Assembly (NCBI GenBank): GCA_019633425.1
Contig: WSUB01000141.1
Span: 1-64,000, forward strand
Direction: 5' to 3'
DNA length: 64,000 bases
Origin: Tulasnella sp. 424
Lineage: Eukaryota > Basidiomycota > Agaricomycetes > Cantharellales > Tulasnellaceae
In this document: piece after piece, positions 1-10,042 of the stretch
Numbering within the stretch: position 1 is the first letter of the stretch
Layout: every line of letters begins with the position of its first letter
Made by a program: the position numbers and the translations under genes
Notes under the pieces: model-generated
What the model saw: the letters and a program-made list of their open reading frames with translations, nothing else
Databases searched by the model: none
Told to the model about the DNA's origin: nothing

Positions 1-1953
1 TCCTTCTCCAGCATCTACTAAGTACCACTATCGACGCGACGTTGGCTGACGGTGAAGACGAAGTCTCCATTGGTCGGCTTTGAGCTTGGACCGTCGAGGA
101 TTTGTTCAGCGAAGAATCTCGACGAAACATCGAATGCGATTTGATTTTGCTGTTGAGACGAGCATGGCATTTGTTACAAGTGTCTCGGCTCTATGTGAAG
201 GAGAGGAGATGGCCGTCTCTGAACGCAGGCCAGGGAATGTCGGGAACGAATTCGAGTGATGAAAGCGTTGGAGAGCGACTCGGTCAAGTTGAACGGACTC
301 CAGGGATACTGTGAAGGAGAGGCAACCTGGATAGAAGGAAGACAGTTTAGCTTCATTCCTTGGAGCGTGCATCGGTCTCGTAGTGGTGCTCACTGGTGTT
401 ACGCAACAGCTTCCAACCGATGCACCTTGTCGCTCTAGCACGGTGAGCAGAAGACGGAACGATGACCGCAACCTCCTTTCTCCCACTCTCCAGCTTCAAC
501 TGTTTTGCATTGGACTCGACTGCATCGCTTTTGAAACGACTCTCCTTGGCCTAATGTTTTTTGATGGCTTGCAAGATACGTCGCGTATCCTCGAGTGGTT
601 CGCAGGCGTTCACCGGAACCGTCGAGCAAGTCGATGATTGGACGAAGAAAGCTGATGTCTTTCGAGTACAGTAAGTAGGGAATTTCTGAGTGCTTGACGA
701 GAGCAGGACGCGCGCACGCTGCTGTGGTTAATGATGGTTCAGATTGAAACGGACATATGAAGGCGACCTCAGGTTCGGCGGCGAACGGTGAACAAAATCG
801 TAAAAGCGGCGCAAACGTTTCCCTCAGCAGCTGATAAGAGAACGACTCGATGTAGAACTATTTCTAATCAGGCCATAGTCAGTAACATTTTGCTGAGAGG
901 ATTATGTAATGACTGAATGCTGTTGTCCCTCGCACGTATGATATCTCTGCGCGCTGCACCAGCAATCCACTGGTACCATTCCTTGTCGCCCGTCCATTCC
1001 TCTCAGCTCCCTCCAATTTGTGAGGTGGTCTGCTCTTGGTACGAGGACTGACTGCCGCCTTCTCTGCCAGGTAGCCGTCGTTGAGAATCTGGCTCGAGAT
1101 CACCGTGAGGTTGACAGAGACCTTATTCTGACTGTCCCGACGCACCGAGCGCCGTGATTCCACTCGGAGAACCGACTTCCCTTCCTTGTAAGAGTGAGAT
1201 GGCAAAGATTCCGGAGAAAGCTAAGAGGCTCTGGGAGATACTTAACTCTCGCTTGGGACGATGGTTCTATGACGTCACGGCTCTTGGGCTCTTGCTATGG
1301 CAGTGGAGAACCCTCCAAATTAAGAAATGAACCCGGTCGCCACGCCGATCGGGAATACAGTTGGATGGGATGTAAGTGGTGTCGGCCTCGAGGGGGGCGG
1401 ATGGAAACATTGCAATCGGAGAATCGGAGTTAGGTAGGGGTTCCCGGTCGACCGGTCCTGTTGGCCAGTTAGAGGACTTGGCAAACAGAAGGGAATATAG
1501 GACTACGCTATAGAGTAGTCTGTTAATGGCATTGACGTTACGGCATAACTGATTTCGGTGGCTCAATCTTGTGTGTGGTTGCGCACTGCACGTTCCGTTA
1601 TCTTGTGGCGTGCATGGCCGTGCAATATGTTGCCAACTGAATTCGCAACCATGCCTCAACTTCATCGCGCGAACTTGCAAGAAACATTCTGCGGAGAATG
1701 AAAACGCGCGGATCCGGGACCATTTTGACGTGCCCAATATTATTAGCCTTACGAAGAAGGGCAGGGAGAGATGTAAGTTGTCCGGGGTTGGAGAAGACTC
1801 CTCCGTCCTTTTATTCCCCTCCCACGCACGATCCACTACTCCCTCCCTCGTAAACACTCCATCAGCTTTCCCCATCCCTCCAACTCTTGACGAGGTTCAA
1901 CCGGGAACGGCGACTCTTATCGACACCTAGCCTCTTCTCGCGTGAAACATCCC
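1..1953. other. 5' flank of kinase-TPR copy A; no intact gene
   Basis: No complete gene is recognised here. From about position 98 the sequence is clearly similar to 7744-10042 upstream of copy B, so it is duplicated DNA. It holds an exon-like relic near 603-800, described separately. A 202-codon open frame on the minus strand (1267-1875) has no recognisable family and does not stay open in the copy B equivalent, so I do not call it. The last few hundred bases probably contain the promoter and leader of the kinase-TPR gene; no specific element stands out. Confidence 0.6.
603..800 (+). pseudogene. exon-intron-exon relic of an unidentified gene (copy 1)
   Basis: A plus-strand frame reading GTVEQVDDWTKKADVFRVQ ends at a consensus donor (GTAAGT at 671). 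A matching acceptor (TTCAG ending at 742) resumes the frame with LKRTYEGDLRFGGE before a stop. The same arrangement is at 8210-8420 in copy 2, with mostly conservative changes and an intron of nearly equal length. The shared splice sites suggest a former gene rather than chance. No family is recognised and both frames stop soon after, so I call it a relic. Confidence 0.4.
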
Positions 1954-4701
1954 ATGCCAAAAGACGACAATCATGATGCCGGTCCTTCGGCGTTGCCTGG
2001 CTCACCGTCCGACTCAAACCACGAGACTTCCTCCGGTGCCTTCCTGCCGAGCGCTGAGCTGGTACGTCCTCCCCGAGCCTCATAGCCAATTTTCAATGAC
2101 TCATCAAAACTACTTTTCGTCATAGACGGCGAAACTCAAGAAGCTTGCGAATCGACGACTTGATCTCTCCTCTATCGAATTCGTCAACGGGGCACCCGAG
2201 TTCCGTGGAGGATTTGCAACAGTTGCAAGAGCCTCTTTAGTTCCCCCCTCCAGTGTTCAAGACAGGACATATCTTTTTAATAGGTCCGAAAACGATTTTA
2301 CGAACCCGGTTCGTCTTCCCAAGGGAACGTCTCGGCGGCGGAAGGTCGGTACTAGTCTGCTTTCCCGGGTATTGGCAGTGACGATGAGCGGCTCATCAAG
2401 TCAACCTTACAGGATGTAGCAGTGAAGAAAATGAAGATATCAGCTGAGACAGCGCCAAAGCGGATATTAGGGGTAAGAGGACTCCTACCAATCACGTAGT
2501 GGCTTCAGCTCTGAGGTTTTTCGGTGCAGTTGGCCCTCAGGGAAGCCGAATTCTTGGTCGGACTTTCTCACGAAAACGTCATTGAGCTCGAAGGATTCGT
2601 CGAAGATTTGGCCGAGAATGTAGTCTGGCTGGTCTTTCCCTGGGCGGAGAACGGAAACTTGAGGAACTTTATCGCCTCAGCGGAATGGGAGATCCCTGAA
2701 CGAATCTGGCTGGTACGATCGGACTATCTTTTCTTCGACCTCCCTCTGACACTCTGCACTCCAGATTAACGACGTGGCTAAAGGAGTCGAATACCTCCAT
2801 AGCAGAAAACCCCCCATACGCCACGGCGACCTCAAATCCGTACGTTCCGGGGTCGTCATAAAAGAACCACTAACAAACCGTATCTTCACTTTTCAGGTTA
2901 ACATATTGATCAACTCCCAGTACCGCGCGATGATTACCGACTTCGGATCCGCTCGCCGTGTCACAGCCGAGGATCCGAACAAGCAGAGGATGCAAGCCAA
3001 AAACGAACCGCAAGCAGGGTTGTCGTTAGAGCCAAAATTCGACGAAACTACCAATACCATCGGCATCACGCTGACAAGTGATCAGTACACTCTTCGTTGG
3101 GCTGCTCCAGAGCTATTGCAAGAAGAGGAAGCTACCGTTGCGAGCGATACCTGGGCACTAGGATGTGTAGCATACGAGGTGAGGTTCAGGCCATATATCG
3201 TTTACAGCCGAGGCTCAAACATCGACTCCGAAAATAGGTAATGACCAACTCGATCCCGTTCCAAGACATCAAGGATACCATCGTCGTCATGCGGATCATT
3301 CAGGGAGACCTCCCTTCGATCACCGACAACGCTCGGATGTTATTGATTCAGGCACTCTGTTCCATGATACTTGCGTGCTGGAGCATCGACCCGCGGAAAC
3401 GACCGACTGCTGAGAACTGCCGAGAGTCAATCAAATGGATGGTGAGCAATGGTAATTTCGGGTCGACTACGTGCAATTGACCAAGTTTGACCCTATAGCC
3501 TAAGATTAGGCCAGACCCGATACGGACCGTGGATGCCGCCGCTACTAGGGCTCGTTCTCCAGCACTTCTGATACAACTGGGATTGATGCATAGACGGCAG
3601 GGTGACTATCCGAACGCGCTAGCCTTCTTCAATGAAGCCTTAGGTAGTTACGGAGATGGCGGCGATAGCAAACGCAAGGCGACAGCGCTGCTTGAGGTGG
3701 CACAGATACATCGACTTCGAAACGAGTACAGCCAAGCCGTGACATTCTACACTAAGGCCCTCCAAATCCACACCGCCGTCGACGACAGGCAAGGGAGGGC
3801 CTCCGCTCTTTCGGGTCTCGCTCACGTTCATAGGCTTCGAGACGAGTACAGCCAGGCCGTTACATTCTACTCCGAGGCCTTACAAATCTACACCGACATC
3901 GGCAATAAGCAAGGGAGAGCCAACGTTCTACAGGGTCTCGCTCACGCGCATCTCATTCGAAACGAGTACAGCCAGGCCATGACATTCTACACCGAGGCCC
4001 TCCAAATCCGCACCGACATCGGCGACAGGCAAGGGAAAGCCAAAACTCTTTCGAGTCTCGCTGGCGTGCATCTGCTTCGAAACGAATACATCCAGGCTAT
4101 GGCATTCTACACCGAGGCCATCCAAATCCTCACCGACACCGGCGGCAGGCGAGGGAGAGCCACCGCTCTTTTGGGTCTCGCTGAGGTGCATCGGGTTCGA
4201 AACGAGTACAGCCAGGCCGTGACATTCTACACCGAGGCCCTCCAAATTTGCACCGACATCGGCAACAGGCAAGGGAGAGCCGACGCTCTTTCGGGTCTCG
4301 CTCATGTGCATCGGGTTCAAAACGAGTACAGCCAGGCCGTGACGTTATACACCGAGGCCCTCCAAATCCGTACCGACATCGGAGACAGGCAAGGGAGAGC
4401 CACTGCTTTGCGGGATCTCGCCCACGTGCATCGGCTTCAAGACTACTATAGCCAAGCCACCACACTCTTCTCCGAGGCGCTGGAAACCTTTGCCGACATT
4501 GACTCCCAATCCGGCAGAGCCAGTTCTTTGTCAGGCCTTGGTGACGTGCGTCGCGATCAGGGCAACTACAGGGAAGCAATTGGCCATTATACAGAAGCCG
4601 CAGAAATCTTCGAGCAAATCGGAAATGCCAAGGATGCCGCTTACGCTTCGAATCAAGCTGCCGAAGCCCGTCGATTATCCACGCGAGAGGAAACTACTTA
4701 A
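1954..4701 (+). CDS. Kinase-TPR fusion protein, copy A (777 aa)
   Basis: Eight exons, all joined in phase 0: 1954-2061, 2126-2344, 2413-2472, 2530-2712, 2765-2839, 2897-3178, 3238-3441 and 3499-4701. Residues about 60-375 form a TKL-like protein kinase: glycine loop EFRGGFATVARA (61-72), β3 lysine in DVAVKK (K114), catalytic loop HGDLKSVN (210-217), DFG (230-232), an APE motif and a terminal DPRKRP segment. HRD is replaced by HGD, making it a non-RD kinase, but the Asp, Asn, Lys and DFG residues are kept, so activity is plausible. Residues about 412-770 are nine 40-residue TPR units of the LGN/kinesin-light-chain type. There is no signal peptide or membrane segment, so it is probably cytosolic. 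The start is supported by matching first exons in copies B and C. Ligand and substrate are unknown. Confidence 0.88.
3601..4680 (+). repeat. Nine in-frame 120-bp TPR-coding repeats (copy A)
   Basis: The motif encoding EYSQAVTFYTEALQI recurs every 120 bp exactly (3721, 3841, 3961, 4081, 4201, 4321, with diverged units at 3601, 4441 and 4561). The central units are almost identical at DNA level, while the first and last two are divergent and resemble the end units of copies B and C. This is what homogenisation by unequal exchange or gene conversion in the middle of an array would give. Confidence 0.93.
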
Positions 4702-5019
4702 TTGTTCTTCGGGGCATTCGAGATTCGGGGATATCGATGTTTGATTTGAGACGGAAGTCCACGTCACGCACGCGATGCACGAATTTCGTTGCCGTATGGT
4801 CTTTTGGTTGAATGGCTCACTCTTTGTCTTCATCATCCTTTATTGTTCGCTTAGCTAGAAGTGTTCCATCATCTTCCGATTGCTGTCAACTCTCCCTCAG
4901 CATATCCCAACCGCATGTTGTGAACGCTACATACGTCTTAGTCGTTTGATGTAATGAAACAATGGATTCCGAAGAACGTGTAGAGAGAGTCTGATCGGTC
5001 AATTCTCTATATGCCTTTA

Positions 5020-6201
5020 GCGACCACCGCTTCCAGGACCCGCTTCGCCTAGGATCTTGTGGTTCAAGGCGTGGACGGTTTGGTGGAAGGATGTGAGGGG
5101 CCCGAATATGTGGTGAGGTGTCGAGCAGGTTGAGCACGTGAAGTGAGCCATGTTAAGAAGGAGGCCGATGATCTACGTGTGATTGAAGCGATCAGAAAGG
5201 TGCGGGCATCGGAAATGGGGAAGGCAGCGCACCGGCACGTCAACCTTGCGCGGAACACAGCAACGCCTCTCTTGGCGTCGATGAGGGCAATGTCTTGAGG
5301 TGTCGATACGATTACAGCACCTGAACGGAGGCGATGTACGTCAGAATTGCCATGCAAAATGTATCATGAAATAGGCAAGCGTACCGTCGACTTCCACCAG
5401 CTGACCGACTCGGTCAACTAGACATCGCCCGTTCCGGGAGGCACGTCGATGACCAAAACGTCCAAGCCCAGGTGACCTTTACCACCATGTCCCCTCTAAT
5501 CAACGTTAAAAAGTAGCGGTTGAGCAGCTTTTTGGACCATCAGCCCTCGCCATACGACTGCCGAATCGTCCATTTGGGGCATCATAAACCCGAGAGACAG
5601 CACTGCAAACCGTGGTTCGAAAACGGAATGATTGCGCCAGCTGTCAACACAGTGAGGAAATCGATTTAGTCAGAACGCGCCTGGAGTAGGCTTGAGAGTC
5701 TGGAGCAGAGGGGCTTTCGGACCTTTAGTTACCTCCGGTGGCGGGAGTCTCTCTAAGCCCATCACTTTCGGTACAGAGGAGCCGAAGATGTCCAGACCGA
5801 CTCTTGGATTACGATCACCTAGGTACTGGCGAACTAGTGCAACTGCGAGATTGGCTATGCAGGGATGATCTTTAGTTTCATTTTACTTTGAGGGAAGCCG
5901 GCGCTCGATCTTGGCACCTCACCAGCGACCGTACTCTTGCCAACTCCTCCTTTCCCACTGGCCACAGTGACAACGTGCTTGATGTGAGGAATATGTCATT
6001 TAGCTGTTGGGCCGGATTTACGGGGCATTGCTGGAAGCGCGCCACGACCTGTATCGAGGAGTCTGGGTCAAAAATTGCGATGACGCCGCAGAGGAAAAGA
6101 AGATTCACTAGAGAGTTATGTCGGGCAGTTGAAGATGTTTGGAACCGCTTGAGCCGTGGGCTGGACTTTGTTATTCGCAATGCTTGAAGTGTGAAGCTCA
6201 T
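5020..6201 (-). pseudogene. IND1: IND1/NUBPL-like P-loop Fe-S scaffold, copy 1, broken
   Basis: Minus-strand fragments match the Mrp/NBP35/IND1 family, whose mitochondrial member delivers Fe-S clusters to complex I. Visible are the Walker A motif SGKGGVGKSTVAG (near 5940), LDVLVID-PPGTGDV (near 5440) and a FTCSTC cysteine pair (near 5130). The ATG at 6201 and a mitochondrial-type N-terminus are kept. Lesions: an in-frame TGA just before Walker A (5996-5998), a TAG at the conserved tryptophan after the LLFxVD motif (5496-5498), a frame problem at the first splice junction, Met to Val in the PPGTGD region, and an internal deletion of roughly 125 bp near the C-terminus relative to copy 2. Confidence 0.85.
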
Positions 6202-6589
6202 CGGGATGGGGATTGTGGAAGGTTTGAGGAGTTGAACAAATCGACTTCCCCTTTTGGAACCGCCTCAAAGGGTCATCTCTCCATTGCTTGGGGTTTTTAG
6301 CACGGTTACAGCACCCGATAAGTCCACACAGAGATATCTTTAATCTTCATTTCGTACTCAAGTCACTCGAACCCCATAATAACATCGTGTTCGAACCATG
6401 ACCTGTTTCGGTCTTCGCCGAGGCCAACCTTGCGATGTGCCCTTCCCGTGAATGTGGCAGTACCACCCAGGCTTTCAGAAGAGAGAAAGGGAACAGTCCT
6501 AATCATATATTCAGCCAATAGTACGCAAGAGTGAATTGGAGACTTACATACATTACCCTAATGGTATGGGACGACCTCCAAGGAACCCT
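6202..6589. other. Intergenic, duplicated
   Basis: This is the spacer between the IND1-like 5' end and the PSF1-like 3' end, both on the minus strand, and is similar to 14,850-15,189 in copy 2. No gene is seen. It would hold the IND1 promoter and the PSF1 terminator. Confidence 0.5.
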
Positions 6590-7171
6590 GGACGACAAGA
6601 TGCTCTACATGAGATCTAGCAGCTTGGTATCATTGGCCGAGCTCGAGCGCAAAAGTTCCGCTTTCCGTCTGCACGGTCCCACACATTCCTTCACAACCAC
6701 CACGTTTACTCTCATGCCTTCGGGGGAACGGTGATGCCGTGAGCTAGGTCCAACACATCCAACCTTCATTGCGAAATTCAGAACCCGATGCGTTGTAACG
6801 TCGCAAAAGGCCGACCTCGTGTGGAGATAGCTTGGACCAAAGTTCGGGGTCGGTGAGGATGTGAGGAAGGGCGCCTCCAACGGGCCAGTAGACCTGCTTG
6901 AGGCGTTCGATGCGGTGGGCATGATACGCGAGTAAGCAGTGTTTACTTCGGCGGATTGCGATGTGATATACATTGTTGATGCACCGAGAACTTGTTGGGA
7001 CGGCGTTAGGGCATTGGTATCGGGGCCGACGGCTTCCGTAGATCGCTTAGAAGCGTTCGGACCTCGAGTTGGACATTGCGGACGAGTTGATCATTGTATT
7101 TGTAGAGAATATCAGTCTGAGAGGATCGTTTGGACTCGACGACGAGCGCGAGGGCTTTGGTATCTGAACAT
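6590..7171 (-). pseudogene. PSF1: PSF1 (GINS subunit), copy 1, frameshifted
   Basis: Recognisable pieces of the GINS subunit encoded intact at 15,190-15,795: ALALVVESKRSSQTD, YKYNDQLVRNVQLE and MRVNVVVVKEC. They lie in different frames. The first frameshift is within about five codons of the start, with a second after the LSDL segment, and the region matching the middle of the protein is scrambled. The start context is preserved. This copy cannot make a GINS subunit, so copy 2 must carry the function locally. Confidence 0.88.
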
Positions 7172-7277
7172 ACTTGGTGAGAGGCAAAGGCAGAAGGGCT
7201 TTCGGCTGGCCGGAGCGTTATCTCCGTGGAGCCGAATCTCCTGAACTTCCAGACTGACGTCACGTCCCTCACTCACG

Positions 7278-7480
7278 ATGAACGAGAACCCAGGACTGCC
7301 GCCCGGAACGCATCCAAAGGGTTGACGGCTGGCTCCTTTCCAACTCCCGAGTCCCAATAATTTCCCTGCGGACTTCGCGCCGTATGACCGGCTTGCGGAC
7401 CGAGGGACAATGTTTCCTTTTTTGGAAGGTGGATAGAGTGAGGTGCATTGTCTCAACTCAGGGTCATAATCCTTTTCTAT
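7278..7480 (+). pseudogene. Truncated 5' end of CSC1-like channel gene, copy 1
   Basis: It opens with the same start region as the intact gene (MNENPGLPPGT against MDEDPGLPPGT). It then lacks the second exon entirely and resumes in the intron before exon 3 and part of exon 3 (FAPYDRLADRGTM, matching FSPHDALAHQTF). Homology stops near 7480, where the first copy of the segmental duplication ends. The first exon reads into a stop almost at once. Confidence 0.8.
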
Positions 7481-8209
7481 TGGACTGTACGGCGTGAATG
7501 ATCGGTCACTTGGCGCTCCGAGACAACGTCCCAATGACTCGAGGAGGGGAATGCTTGGAAATCTCCCGACCTGTTGTGATGTATATGGTGCACCGGTATC
7601 TGAAACGTCTCTTGACTTGCTGGCTCCAACCAGCTGGGAAAGTGAAAGTTTGTTGAAGATCCTACAGGATACAGTGACTTACGACTACCTCGTCCTCCTC
7701 TCCGCCCTCCTCGGTCCCACCCGTCCGTTGTTCATTTTCGAGGAGGATTTGTTCGGCGAGGACTTCTCGACGAAACATCGAATGCGATTCGATTTTGCTG
7801 TTGAGATGAGATGGCACTTATTGCAAGTGTCTCTCTGTCGTATATAAAGGAGAGGAGACGTCCGTCTCTGACGACTGAATGAAAGCACAGGAGACCATTT
7901 CAGCCAAGTTGAACGGATTCCAGCCATACTGTAGAGGAGTGAGGATAGAATGAAGACGGCTTGGTTTCATTCTTTGGTACCGGTCTGGTTGCGGTGCTCC
8001 CTCGCATCACGCGACAGCTTCAAATGATGCACTGTATCGCTCAGGCACGGTGAGCAGAAGACCGATCGAAAACCGCAACTTCCTTTCTCCCACTCTCCAG
8101 CTTCAGCTGGTCTGCACTGGACTCGACTGCATTGGCTTTGAAACAACTCTGTTTGTCCTAATGTTTTGGGTGCCTCGCAAGATACGTCGCGTATCTTCGA
8201 GTGGTCCGC

Positions 8210-8420
8210 AGGTGTTCATTGGAACCGTCGAGCACGTCGATGATTTGCCAAAGAAAGCTGATGTCTTTCGAGTACAGTAAGTAGGATATTTCTGAGTGCT
8301 TGACGAGGACAGGACGCGCACACGCGACTGGGTTAATGATGGTTCAGATTGAAACGGACACATGAAGGCGACCTCAGGGTTCGGCGGCGAATGGTGAACG
8401 ACGCGAATGTTTCCCTCAGC
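8210..8420 (+). pseudogene. exon-intron-exon relic of an unidentified gene (copy 2)
   Basis: Counterpart of 603-800. The frame reads GTVEHVDDLPKKADVFRVQ, ends at donor GTAAGT (8277), and resumes after an acceptor at 8347 with LKRTHEGDL. Conservation is better in the exon-like parts than around them. No family is recognised. Confidence 0.38.
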
Positions 8421-8659
8421 TGCTCATATGCATAAGAAACGACTTGACATAGAACTCTTTCTTATCATGTCATAGTCAGTAATTATAACATTTCACTGAG
8501 AGGATTAATTCCTGAATGCTATTCTCCCTTGCACGTATGATATCTCTGCGCGCTGTACGGGGGGTCCCTGTGCTCGGGGTTATTCCCAGACAGCACCATC
8601 TCATTTTCGCCGCATATCCACCAATCGTTGTCACTCGTCCATTCCTCTCAGGTCGCGGG

Positions 8660-9180
8660 CTCCCCTAAGCGGGGCCTGCTGATCACAGGATCTACACGCG
8701 AACCCTCCCATCCTCTCATTCGCCAACTTAAGACGACCGCGCGTCAGGCGGCGGGGCTCTCTAACCGTTGTTGAGAGGAATTGGTATGAGCGAATCTAAA
8801 GCCGAAACTCTCAAGACCGAGAGAGTCGAATCATCTGCTGTGAGCGACGGCGAGGAGTGGTTAATGCACCTGGTTGCTCCTTACTCGGGGTAAAGGCGAT
8901 GTGGTCTTGGTAACTCTTGTTTGGACGGTAGGACGACGGACAAGACGTATACGTAGCGGTCAAGAGACTTCGCTTGGACATGGACATGAACCGAGAAACG
9001 TTCCCTGACGTAAGTCATTCTGGTCTGTTTGCACGTTCTACATCATATTTTACACCTTTAGCAATGACAACCGACCGAACCTTAATCATCGCAACGTGTT
9101 CGCCGGCTGTATTACATGTCGAAAGTACCATGGATTGTACATCTGCGGTTGTTACAATAGGAAAACAGATACTTTGCTCC
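8660..9180 (+). other. Roughly 0.5-kb insertion absent from copy 1
   Basis: The flanks match copy 1 continuously near 1010, where copy 1 runs directly from the CCATTCCTCTCAG segment to GAGGTGGTC. In copy 2 about 520 bp intervene. The insert carries a kinase-exon relic (8947-9009, separate entry) and a short frame starting MSESKAETLKTERVESSAVS near 8786. No terminal inverted repeats or transposase fragments were seen. Confidence 0.6.
8947..9009 (+). pseudogene. Stray kinase β3-strand exon relic
   Basis: A 21-codon frame encoding VYVAVKRLRLDMDM and ending FPD, immediately followed by donor GTAAGT at 9010. The VAVK pattern is the β3 strand with the ATP-binding lysine, in the same exon context as DVAVKKMK in the nearby kinase-TPR genes. 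It is not a copy of those exons, so it comes from a different kinase gene of similar architecture. No further kinase exons follow. Confidence 0.5.
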
Positions 9181-10042
9181 TCAATAAGCGAGGTGGTCCG
9201 CTCTTAGTACAAGGACTGAATGCCGCCTTCTGCGAGTCTGCCATGTAACCGTGGTTGAGGAACTGTCAATGGTTCGAGACGTCGACGGAGATCCTAGTCC
9301 GCGTGTTTCGACACACCGAGCTCTGTGATTCCACTCGGAAAATAGACTTTTATTCCTCGTAAGAGCGAGATGACAAAGATTCAGAAGAAAGCTAAGAGGC
9401 TCCAGATAATAACTCTCGCTGGGGACGAAGGTTCTCTGAGGGCATGGTTCTTGGCTTCTTGCTACAGTAGTGGAGAGCCTCCAAATTAAAAAATCGACTC
9501 TCTCTCCAGATGAGATCAGGATATGCGTTGAATGGGAATATGGGTGGAAACGTTGCAATCGTGGATAAATGGGGCTTACCGGCCGCCGCGTAGAGGACTT
9601 GACGGACAACAGCGAGGACCATTAACGTTACGGCATAATCTATTTCGGGGAACTTGCCTCTCAGTCTGGTGTGTGGTTGCGCGCTGTACCTTCCCTTACC
9701 TGTGGCGTGCATGCCGCGCAATGTGTGGCCAACTGAACTCGTGACGATACCTCGGCTTCATCGCACGGACCTAGAAGGACAATCGCAAATCCTGAAAACG
9801 CACAGCTACAGGATCGATGCGGCGTGCTCAACGTTAGCCTTGCGAAGAAGGGTAGGTAGAGATGCAAGCTGTCTCGGGTGGAGAAGACTCCTCAGTCCTT
9901 TTATTCCCCTCCCGCGCACGATCCCCTACTCACTCCCTCGTAACACTCCATTAGCTTTCCCCCTCCCTCCAACCCTTGACGAGGCCCAACCGAGAACGGC
10001 GACTCTTATCCTCACCTGGCATCTTTTCACGTGAAACATCCC
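9181..10042. other. 5' flank of kinase-TPR copy B
   Basis: Similar to about 1020-1953 upstream of copy A. The segment ending at the start codon is well conserved between the copies (including the ACGTGAAACATCCCATGCC region in copy B), consistent with a shared promoter and leader. No intact gene is recognised. Confidence 0.5.

Larger units (their letters stand above)
98..7480 (+). repeat. Copy 1 of a tandem segmental duplication
   Basis: This block is collinear with 7744 to about 16,260. Matching landmarks: kinase ATG 1954/10043, TPR stop 4701/13268, IND1 start 6201/14849, PSF1 ATG 7171/15795, channel ATG 7278/15912. The offset grows from about 7.65 kb to 8.6 kb, because copy 2 carries a roughly 0.5 kb insertion near 8.66-9.18 kb and four extra 120-bp TPR repeats. 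Copy 1 ends inside the third exon of the channel gene. Confidence 0.9.

Noticed and set aside
1267..1875. 202-codon minus-strand open frame upstream of kinase copy A
   Set aside because: No domain, and the frame is not maintained in the duplicated counterpart near 9390-9870.
3928..4579. Antisense open frames over the TPR array of copy A
   Set aside because: Same periodicity effect as in copy B; the sense TPR frame explains the sequence.
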